From: Willaertia magna
Taxonomy: Eukaryota; Heterolobosea; Eutetramitea; Acrasida; Naegleriidae
NCBI GenBank assembly: GCA_902984215.1
Contig: CADWAF010000977.1
Span: 1 to 13,516, forward strand
Direction: 5' to 3'
Length of the DNA stretch: 13,516 nucleotides
This document shows, one piece after another, positions 1 to 7,669 of this stretch (position 1 is its first letter; each line of letters begins with the position of its first letter). The notes under the pieces were generated by a model that was given only the letters and a program-made list of their open reading frames with translations, was not told the DNA's origin and did not search any database. A program made the position numbers and the translations under genes.

Positions 1-2
1 CA

Positions 3-899
3 ATGAGTAGAACATTTTTAAAGATACAATTTGTAATTAATTCATGTGATAGAGGAGTATGGTTTAGATTACAAAAACAAAATAAAAATCAATTAAAAGG
101 AATGAAACCACATAAATTTGGAGTATTCTATCCAGCTATATTAATTGGACCATTTCTATTTGAATATACACCATATGGTATTGCATTAGTTAGAAGTAGT
201 AAAGCTAAAAGAGTTATTGGACATGAAATTACAACTGTCACAAATGTTGAGAAAGTAAAAGATGTTTTAATGAAAATGGCACAAGTATGTTGTGAATTTA
301 ATGGAAGTAAGAAATATGATATACAAAAGAATAATGGAATACATTTTGTTTATGCATGTTTAGATAAATTAAGAATGAGAAAATTATTTGATAATCATTT
401 CATAAAAGGTTGTATGAAATTATTTATTCAAAATTTAGAGAAATTTGGATTTTATAGTATGACATTATCTTTACCTAAACAATTAAGTGAACATTTTCAT
501 AAAGAAGAATATATTATTGATAGTCACAAAGATTTAGATGAATTTCATATTTCTGTTCAAACTAATTTTCCAGATTATTTTGATGGTGAAGGTAAAAGTG
601 ATGAAACTTTATTACAATCATTTGATATTGCTTTTTGGTATTATCATTTTGAAAATAGAAAAGTTGAAGAATTTAAACCTGCATTTCATTCTAAATTATG
701 TAAATGTCCATTTAATATGTTAGAAAAACATCCAATTGATATGATTGACAGTTTAAGAAATTCTAACTTTAGAGGTCCATCTTATAATATTAGTGATTAT
801 TTACCTGAAAGACCAACAACAACACAACAAAATAATAGTAGAGTATCAAGTCCTAATTCTTCTAGTTGTGAAGTAACTACTCCAACTACAAATGAATAA
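3..899 (+). CDS. Unassigned 298-residue protein, possible papain-like (PPPDE/LRAT-type) fold; 5' end may lie outside the window
   Basis: I do not recognise this protein with confidence. The first ATG is at base 3, so the true start may be upstream of the window. Residues 35-65 hold a HKFGVF strand motif followed by hydrophobic strands, and residues 83-123 form a helix leading into YDIQKNNGIHFVYACL. In permuted NlpC/P60 families (PPPDE, LRAT-like), a His in an early HxG strand pairs with a Cys in a later N-C-x-H-F helix start. Here His37 would fit the first part, but the Cys position in NNGIHF (110-115) is Gly112. If the resemblance is real, the protein is catalytically dead. The last 30 residues are Ser/Thr/Asn-rich and probably disordered. 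No signal peptide or membrane segment is evident. Codons are strongly A/T-ending, like most neighbours. The coding call is firm; the fold is tentative. Confidence 0.75.
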   Translation: MSRTFLKIQFVINSCDRGVWFRLQKQNKNQLKGMKPHKFGVFYPAILIGPFLFEYTPYGIALVRSSKAKRVIGHEITTVTNVEKVKDVLMKMAQVCCEFNGSKKYDIQKNNGIHFVYACLDKLRMRKLFDNHFIKGCMKLFIQNLEKFGFYSMTLSLPKQLSEHFHKEEYIIDSHKDLDEFHISVQTNFPDYFDGEGKSDETLLQSFDIAFWYYHFENRKVEEFKPAFHSKLCKCPFNMLEKHPIDMIDSLRNSNFRGPSYNISDYLPERPTTTQQNNSRVSSPNSSSCEVTTPTTNE

Positions 900-907
900 T
901 TATTTAT

Positions 908-1732
908 TTACATCATAAATAAATCTGCATTTCCTCTTTTTGTTTCAACTAATTCACTACTGTTAAATGAATGTTGATTATGTCTTGGATAATTGAGGAA
1001 TGAAGTTGTCTTTTTTAATTGAATAGTATTTTCCTCTTCACTTTCTGGTGGAATGGAAGGTAGTGGTCTATTTACAGTTTTTCCTCGTTGTGTTTTATTC
1101 ATCATTAAGGAATGATTACCTGTAGTTGAAAAAGTATTTAATTCTGACTTTTTTATTTTTCTTAATTGTTCTTGTTTTTCTTTTTTAATTTTTGAAATAA
1201 TGTCAATATCTCTTTCTAATTGTATTTGTTTGTTTAATTGTTGTAATTTATTTGATTTATCTAAGGCTATTAATTTTTCAACTTTTTCTATTTCATTAAG
1301 TTCTTTTTGTAAAGTAAATTTGGAAGGAGTAATACCACCATTTCCTGAATTTGTGGTATTTAATTGTTGTTCTTTTTCTTTTTTGATTAATCGTTGAATA
1401 AATTGATTCATCCATTCTCTTTCTTCGTTTGTCATTTCATGTTGTTCTTCAGTTTGTGAAATTAGGTTGTTGTAAATTGTAACTTTTCTTCTAACCTCTG
1501 ACTTATTTCTATCATTCAAATTTGGTAAGGATCTGGTGTGATGCAATACCCTGCCGGTAGTGACTGCAGTAGTTGGTTTATTAATGTTAGACGAGGTTGC
1601 TTTGGTAATTGGTGACACTTTAGAAGAGTTTAATTTGTTATCGGTAGAGGGTGTTTGGTTTTCATACAAAGCAACAAAGTTAGCAATCTTTGGTTTGTTG
1701 ACAGAAAGTTTTTGACCATTGGCTGGAGACAT
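908..1732 (-). CDS. Unassigned low-complexity coiled-coil protein, 274 residues
   Basis: No family is recognised. Residues 1-75 are polar and Ser/Thr/Asn-rich. Two highly charged heptad-like helices follow, at about 100-123 and 138-197 (Glu, Lys, Gln, Leu, Ile rich), with a Gly/Asn-rich hinge at 127-135. The C-terminal third is again polar and contains RPLPSIPP at 222-229, which fits the class I SH3-ligand pattern RxxPxxP. The ATG at 1732 is the first after an in-frame TGA upstream. Its context (TCC before ATG) is poorer than the A-rich leaders of the neighbours, so an upstream spliced exon cannot be excluded. It ends 8 nt from the stop of the convergent gene to its left. It looks like a cytoplasmic scaffold or adaptor, but no function can be assigned. 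Confidence 0.7.
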   Translation of the reverse strand: MSPANGQKLSVNKPKIANFVALYENQTPSTDNKLNSSKVSPITKATSSNINKPTTAVTTGRVLHHTRSLPNLNDRNKSEVRRKVTIYNNLISQTEEQHEMTNEEREWMNQFIQRLIKKEKEQQLNTTNSGNGGITPSKFTLQKELNEIEKVEKLIALDKSNKLQQLNKQIQLERDIDIISKIKKEKQEQLRKIKKSELNTFSTTGNHSLMMNKTQRGKTVNRPLPSIPPESEEENTIQLKKTTSFLNYPRHNQHSFNSSELVETKRGNADLFMM

Positions 1733-1958
1733 GGAGTATTGTTGTTTTTTTTGAAAGAATCACAAGGATTCTCGAGCTTATGCTCTTTCACATATTTGCA
1801 CCAGTTTGACACGACTATCAATGTTTCACAATTTGAAGGACCAAAACAAGGATTGAGTTGGATTTCAGCAGTTTTGACTTACTAAAATTTTTTAACATTA
1901 AATATTAATTACAATATTTTACAAGGCGACAATTTATTTAGTTATGGCTACATGTCAC

Positions 1959-3218
1959 TTATTGTTGAGTTTCTTCTCTTTCTCTCTTTTCTTTTAATGC
2001 TTTAACCTTCTTTTCATCTTCTTCTCTCTTCTTTTCTAAGTGTCTCTTAAGTGGTCCCATGAATTTTGCTTTTTCTTCTGAGGTTTGGAATTTACCGTGA
2101 CCTAATTTAGATGAGGTATCGATGAATTTAAGAGTGATTTCTTCCTTCATCTTTCTGTTCCATGCATGATCTGGAATGATAGTCTTTCTTAAAGTAATAA
2201 CTCTCTTGCTTGGTCCTTGGACTGCACCCTTGATCATGACCCAATCGTTTCTGACGACACCATATCTTACAAATCCACCCATTGGAGTAATTGATTTAGT
2301 AGTTAAATCGAATTCAGTTGATGCACTAGTTTTACCTTCTTCAGTGTTAAGAGCCTTACCAATTCTGTAAATCTTCTTATTCTTAACAGTTCTGTGGAAG
2401 AAACCTTTTTGACCTGCTCTTGCAACAGAGAAGGAAACTCTTGCTGGATGCCAAGCACCAATACAAGCAACTCTTCTTAAACCTCTGTGGGTCTTTCTTG
2501 GTAAACGTCTAACTCCCCATCTGGAAACAACACCCTTGGTACCTCTACCCTTAGTAACACCGATTAAATCAACAGGTTCATCCTTTGCGAAGACTGAATC
2601 AACAGAGATTTGTTGACCTAATAAAGATAATGCATGAGCAACCTTTTCTTTAATATCACCACCGTTAATTTGGATTTCAACAACGTCTGCCTTTCTTCTC
2701 TTTAATTGAGTAATCATTCTTGGTTGAGTGTGTGCAATAACTCTAACTGCAACTGCATTCTTTCTAATGTTATCTAAAGTCTTTTCTCTCTTTTCCTTTG
2801 ATTGATCATATTTAGCATTATGGGAAGTGAACATCTTCTTGTTATTCTTGAACCATTTTGCAGCATAGTTTCTTCTGAAATCATCGGATAAATTTTGAGT
2901 GAAAACAGATCCAATAGTCTTTAAACCATTGACAGTTTCTTTATAACCGACAACTCCAACAACAACCATTGGTGGAACTTCAACGATTGTTACTGCATCT
3001 AAACATTCCTTGTTATTTAATTTAGATCCGACTCTGTTAACTTGTCTAACAACGTGAGTCATACCTGCTTTATAACCTAAGAATGCGGTTAAATGTGGTT
3101 TCTTGGATTGGACATCCTTTGGATAAGACTTTATTCTTCCTCTATCACTTCTTGCTCTCTTTCTTGGTAAGAAGGCTAAAGAACCGTGTCTTGGTGCTTC
3201 GAATTTTCTATGAGACAT
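1959..3218 (-). CDS. RPL3: Large-subunit ribosomal protein uL3 (RPL3)
   Basis: This is the eukaryotic uL3 protein, a structural protein of the 60S subunit whose extensions reach the peptidyl-transferase centre. It is 419 residues long against about 400 in animals and fungi, and has no intron. The N-terminus is the family signature (SHRKFEAPRHGSLAFLPRKR), followed by HLTAFLGYKAGMTH near 42-55. The internal loop KTHRGLRRVACIGAWHPAR spans about 242-260. His244 is equivalent to the histidine methylated in yeast, and Trp256 to the tip of the tryptophan finger. HGKFQT and FMGPLK appear near the end. The C-terminus carries a Lys/Glu-rich helical tail of about 25 residues that accounts for the extra length. 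Codons are much more C-ending than in neighbouring genes, consistent with strong expression. It starts divergently from SmD3 across a 329 nt spacer. Confidence 0.98.
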   Translation of the reverse strand: MSHRKFEAPRHGSLAFLPRKRARSDRGRIKSYPKDVQSKKPHLTAFLGYKAGMTHVVRQVNRVGSKLNNKECLDAVTIVEVPPMVVVGVVGYKETVNGLKTIGSVFTQNLSDDFRRNYAAKWFKNNKKMFTSHNAKYDQSKEKREKTLDNIRKNAVAVRVIAHTQPRMITQLKRRKADVVEIQINGGDIKEKVAHALSLLGQQISVDSVFAKDEPVDLIGVTKGRGTKGVVSRWGVRRLPRKTHRGLRRVACIGAWHPARVSFSVARAGQKGFFHRTVKNKKIYRIGKALNTEEGKTSASTEFDLTTKSITPMGGFVRYGVVRNDWVMIKGAVQGPSKRVITLRKTIIPDHAWNRKMKEEITLKFIDTSSKLGHGKFQTSEEKAKFMGPLKRHLEKKREEDEKKVKALKEKREREETQQ

Positions 3219-3547
3219 GTTTTGGCTATTTTTTGTGTTGTTCGATTTTTGAAAAAATGAGTTGAATTTTTGTTTTAAGACAACCGGGAATACCTGTATT
3301 ACAACGAAATTAAGTGATACACAAAATTTTTGAAAGGCCTTAAATTGTGAAATTCACCAAATTATTGGCAGTCAAAACAATAGATGAACAAATAGGATTA
3401 ATGAATGCATTATTATTAGCATTAGACATGGAGTTGAAAGAAGATGTAAGATGTAAAGGCCAATACAAAATTTCCACTAAATGAGAAAAACATCACGTTC
3501 AACAAATAGAAAATTAAATAAAATTTAAAATTTTATAAAATAAAAAA
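3219..3547. promoter_or_regulatory. Divergent spacer between RPL3 and SmD3
   Basis: This spacer separates two housekeeping genes transcribed away from each other, so it must hold both promoters and 5' leaders. The RPL3-proximal side has T/A-rich tracts and a CCGGGAA at 3284-3290, notable in such A+T-rich DNA. The SmD3 side ends in an A-rich leader (TAAAAAAATG), like other starts in the window. The middle (3344-3484) is an unexplained open stretch, listed separately. No clear TATA element or initiator could be fixed by eye. Confidence 0.5.
3347..3484 (+). other. Unexplained 45-codon open stretch lacking an upstream ATG
   Basis: After an in-frame TAA at 3341, this frame stays open to TGA at 3482. 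It reads as a plausible peptide, with a hydrophobic-acidic helix pattern around IGLMNALLLALDMELKED. Codon choice (TTA, GGA, GAA, AGA) matches the real genes. There is no ATG at its start; the first internal ATG would leave only 27 residues. A GTAAGATG at 3453, right after GAAGAT, resembles the splice donors used elsewhere in the window. It could be a degraded gene, a stray exon, or chance within a 5' leader. Confidence 0.25.
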
Positions 3548-3937
3548 ATGAGTAGTAACATAGGGATACCAATAAAATTATTACATGAAGCAGAAAAACA
3601 TATCTTAACAGTGGAAACAAAATCGGGTGAAATATTTCGTGGACATTTAGTAGAAGCTGAAGACAGTATGAATGTACAATTAACAAATGTAACTGTGACC
3701 CATAAAAATGGACAACAATCTGCAATGGAAACTGTTTATATTAGAGGAAGTAAAATAAGATATTTTGTTCTTCCTGATATCCTTCAAAAAGCTCCGATGT
3801 TTAAAGTTGTTGATTCTACGGTAAAAGGTCAAGGAAGAGGATATGGATCACAAACTAAAGTTTCCAGAGGAATAGGTTTAGGATTTGGAGTAGGAAGAGG
3901 AAGAATCAGTAGAGGTAGAGGAAGAGGAAAACCTTAA
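3548..3937 (+). CDS. SNRPD3: Spliceosomal core protein Sm D3
   Basis: This is the SmD3 subunit of the heptameric ring around the U-rich Sm site of U1, U2, U4 and U5 snRNAs, assembled in the cytoplasm and active in the nucleus. At 129 residues it matches the usual 120-130. The start [16 protein letters not shown] is typical of D3. The Sm1 motif covers about 15-50, with MNVQL at 41-45 holding the base-contacting Asn. Sm2 holds [14 protein letters not shown] at 64-77, with the conserved Arg-Gly pair. From residue 94 the tail is Gly/Arg-rich with RGRG repeats, the type of tail symmetrically dimethylated on arginine by PRMT5. There is no intron. The A-rich leader before the ATG supports this start. 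The gene ends 24 nt from the androglobin-like gene, which converges on it. Confidence 0.97.
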   Translation: MSSNIGIPIKLLHEAEKHILTVETKSGEIFRGHLVEAEDSMNVQLTNVTVTHKNGQQSAMETVYIRGSKIRYFVLPDILQKAPMFKVVDSTVKGQGRGYGSQTKVSRGIGLGFGVGRGRISRGRGRGKP

Positions 3938-3961
3938 TCTATAAAACTATGTATATTAAAT

Positions 3962-6900
3962 TTATTTTTTCTTGGTAGGTACAGTGGAAGTTTTAGGTTT
4001 AGAGGTTGCAGAGGTTGATTTCTTTTTTCTATCTTCTACAACCTTCTTATCCAAGTCTTGTTGTTCTAGTTTACGTTTTTCTTCTAATTTTTGTTCCTTA
4101 ATTGTCAGTATGTATTTTTGATTGTTAATAAATTCATCCTTCATTGTAGATGCTACAGATAGAAGTTCTCTCTCTACTTCATTTGTGAATGACTGCTCAA
4201 TTTGCTTGGCTTGTTTTTCTCTCTTTTCTTTAATTAATTTAAGATTTTCGGTTGTCAACACTGCTTTTGCTTTGTTTTGTTCCTTTCTTTCCTCAATTTC
4301 TTTTGGGGATGATATTGTAACTGTTAATGGGTCTTTAATTGGCTTTGGTTGTTGTAATCCATCTCTTGCCTTACGTAATTCCGAAACTCTCTGCTTAATG
4401 AATTTTTCTCTGGAAGCTTTTGATTTCTCGTCATGGATTTCCCATTTTTCTAAGATGCTTTCTATCTTCTGTTTTTTACTTATTATTTCCTCAACGACTA
4501 TGTTTGGAGTGGTGGTAATCAGTTCTAAATTATATTTAAAGAAAGGTCCTTCAGTAGACTGTATTAAATCTGATATATCTATCTCTGAAAATGGTTCTTG
4601 ATATGAGGCAAGAATGATTTGTGGTTGTTCTTGCTTTGAAATTATTTTTGGGGCCTCTTTAACGTTTTTCTCAATTTTTGTTGATTTCTTTGTTCCTGAT
4701 TTTGGTCTGGGCGACTTTAAGGAGACGTTTTTCTTTGTTACACTCTTCTTGTTAAGCTTATCCTTTTCCACTATTTCTTCTATCACTTCTGGAACAGAAT
4801 TATCTATTTGATTGTAAACTGAGTTATAAAATTCTTTCTCTACAAGCTCTAGTCTTTTTTCGAATATTTTATTGGCATAATACTCATCTATAGTAGCTGT
4901 CAAATAATAGTAAATATTTTGAGTTTTAATGCTTGGGTGAAAAATTAAATTGGTAACTATGAAGTGCGTGTCTTCTTCATGTCTTTCACAGGTAATGGTA
5001 GTTACCTCCCCTTCATTCTTTAGTATTTTAAATGTGATTGGTATTTTATGAGTTAAAGAAAGCTTAAGGCATACGTTAGTTTTATCGCCACAGTCAATTC
5101 GATATTTGAACAACTCTCTGTTAACATTTGGTAAATAAAAACCGTTTAAGGCAGATGAAAAAAGGTTAAAGATTTTTGACGAACTAATATCACATACATC
5201 ACTTTCTGATATAGTTTCAATATGAAAATTAGTATTTTCAATGGCTTGATTTGGGATAGCGTAACATATTAAGCTGTAATCTTGGTAAGAATTCAATGTT
5301 AGGGGTTGTACTTTACCAGCAATAGATTGTACTGTCTCTAGAGTTTCATTGTTAATTAAAAGTACTTGAGTGAAGGGAAGCAAAGATTTATCATCCAGTT
5401 TTAATTTACAACAAAAGACTCCCTCTTTTTCTACAGTAAAATGAGAACTAATATAATTAATAAATAGATAGGTACAAGTATAATACTTACATCATCCATA
5501 TTTTCCACTCTCCAGGTTGATGAGAAGGAGAGGTCAAAGAAGGAAATTTCTGAATTGTTTGGCTGAGTTTAGTAGAAGAAATATCTTCAAGTTTTCCAAA
5601 AGTAAGTTTTTCTATACTTAGGAATTCAACATTGTAGTTGTCTGTGTTTGAGAAAAACATTTCAAAAACTTCATTCTCGTGCTGACAACTTAGAACAATG
5701 GGAATAATTGACTCGAATTCAGATATTTCAAATTCATTAATTAGCTCACTTGGTGTTGATTTCTTCCAGTTACTAGTTTTTTTGATAACCAGTTTTATAG
5801 ACGTGTCTTTTTGTATAGGTCGATCCTTATGAATGGCTTTAACCAAAAAATTAGTGGTATTGGTTACAAAAACACATATTGGATTGACATTTTTAACATT
5901 CTCTCCTAGGGCTACTTTAGTTTGAAGTGAGGATGTTTCGTAGAGTATATGAACTCTATCAAATAAAGTACTAAGCTCCTCTAGACTTATCCAAAAATCA
6001 TTCATTGTTGTTTCAATATTTCTATCTTGGTAGCAAAAGTTTATCTTTTGTTCAAAATCAGCAGTCCAAAGTGAGGTATTCTTATAGTTATACGTGCCTT
6101 TCCAGTCAACAGAATTGGAAACAATTCTAAATATAGCCTCGTTATTGTAAAATTGTAGGTCTTCGATTTTATAAAGTTTTCTGTTACTGAGTTCTGAACC
6201 TTCGAGGGTATTTTCTGAAGTATTTCTTTTTCCAGTTAACAGTAATATTTTTCTCTTCGATTTGTCATAGTTTTGATTTTCAGTTTGGCAAAGGTAGCTA
6301 AATACATCAAAAGTCGATAGTTGTTTTTGAATGTCCTGAAGTGCCTCTTGTATAGGTGTCACAATGGCGGATACATTGCAGGGTATTGAGTGGACGCCAA
6401 AGTCAGGGAAAAGACAGGAAAAACACCAAAGTGGGTTGTTAAAAACTAATTCTTCATTCCCTTTGGCTAAGGCAAGTAATCCTTTCATTATTATTGTAGG
6501 CCAGTATTCGTTTTTAACGGTAAGGGGAAACATCAGTTTACCATTATTGTCATGAGGGAGTTTGTCATCAACCACAACAACTCTTTCTTTTCCGTTAAAG
6601 TACATCTTAATGAAATATTTTCCATAAGGAGAAACACCTGGTAGATGACTACTATCATCTTGTTTTGGCCAAATTCTTTCCCATAACAGGGAACCCAGAG
6701 GGATTTCAAATTTATGTTCCAAAATTTGATACATCGACGAAACCAACGCCTCACACCATATTCCTCTACTTTGAATATCAATATCTATATATTTTTGAAA
6801 TTCTTCAAGTAATGTTTGCTGATTTTCTTCGTTTAATTCAATTTTTAACTCCTTACTTGGCTGTAGCGCAAGCAGGTCATTACTACTATTACTTTCAACC

Positions 6901-7424
6901 ATTAGTTTATTGGATCTTGTAGATTTTCTACTAGAACTAATAGGCTTTTTAGTAACAGAGGTATCAGAACGAGCAGTACTCTTTTCTGTTTCATCTATTA
7001 CCAGCTTTCTGTCAAAGTAAGGGTGAGTTGGAAAATCTTCTCTTACAATGGTAGGCTTCCACTTGTTCCTTAAAGGCTTCCATTCCTTGAAATTAGATAT
7101 AAATTCTGGACAATTACAATTTGTGAAATCTATATTACTAGAATCAACAAAATTTATCCTTATTTCATCAAAAGGTGTTACTACAGGTTTTTTTTTCTTT
7201 GAAGACAAAGGTCTTTTATCTTCTTGTTCCGACTCCAATAACGTTTTTTCTTTTTCTATTAAGTGTTTCACTAATTCATCGCTCCAAACTGGAAAATTAT
7301 AATTTTCTTCTTCATTAAGACCGTAAAGCATTTCGGAAAGTAAAACACTCTCAGGTTTTTCATCCTTCTTCAAAGCTTTCTTTTTTCCTGAACTGCCGCC
7401 TGTTGATCTATTAAGCTTGGACAT
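3962..7424 (-). CDS. ADGB: Androglobin-like protein lacking the globin domain (two exons, 1139 residues)
   Basis: Exon 1 is 7424-5491 and exon 2 is 5447-3962; the joined frame is open and divisible by three. The family is a modular calpain-like/globin protein linked to sperm flagella and motile cilia in animals. Residues about 195-500 form a calpain-like domain. SPYGKYFIKMYFNGKE, then VVVDDKLPHDNNGKLMFP (283-300) and YWPTIIMKGLLALA (307-320) match the family closely; DWKGTYNY and DFWISLEELSTLF close the domain. The Cys-His-Asn triad is not convincing: the Cys motif is GIWCEAL, and no GHAY or NPWG equivalents are seen. Residues 505-605 and 638-830 look like the beta-rich domains flanking the globin in animals. 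A Lys/Glu coiled coil covers about 965-1120, with a poly-Lys end. Animal androglobins are about 1,670 residues with a permuted globin and IQ motif between the flanking domains; that stretch is missing here. Confidence 0.85.
5448..5490 (-). other. ADGB: 43 nt intron in the androglobin-like gene
   Basis: The donor is ATGAT|GTAAGTATTA and the acceptor is ATATTAG|TTCTCAT, read on the minus strand. Removing it joins GEWKIWM to ISHFTVEKEG without a stop, restoring the conserved tryptophan-rich segment continued in exon 2. Without splicing, the frame ends at TAA 5487-5489. A TATTAATT near the 3' end could serve as branch point. The nearer AG at 5440-5441 (CTGTAG) would put the exons out of frame. 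Confidence 0.85.
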
Positions 7425-7669
7425 TTTTTTGTAAAATAAAAGAGCGGGAAATAGTCATCAACTGAATAACATTATTTAATTTTGTTTTTTGTTGATTCAG
7501 AAATGTTTGACGTAAAAAGTACTTAATTATTCAGAAACTAATATAAAAAAAATTAAAAAATTAATTATAATTTTTCAGCTATTATTCAAAATTAGATTTT
7601 CTACACTATTTCTCGGGGTTTCACATTGTAAACTTGCTTTCAATTTTCTATTTTTTTTTACAGTTAAAA
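7425..7669. promoter_or_regulatory. Divergent spacer between the androglobin-like and cyanophycinase-like genes
   Basis: The 245 nt spacer must carry both promoters. GCGGGAAA at 7444-7451 reads TTTCCCGC on the androglobin side and fits the E2F consensus TTTSSCGC, about 20 nt before that ATG. The centre (7540-7580) is almost pure A/T. On the other side, a long T tract ending in TACAG lies 6 nt before the cyanophycinase ATG and could be a 3' splice site of a leader intron. Confidence 0.45.

Noticed and set aside
5381..5383. TTG as an independent start for the downstream half of the androglobin-like gene.
   Set aside because: The upstream frame is open through the spliced junction and continues the family match, so it is internal to exon 2.
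7634..7669. TTG-initiated extension of the cyanophycinase reading frame.
   Set aside because: The ATG at 7670 has an A-rich leader and directly begins a signal peptide; the extension is the T-rich spacer.
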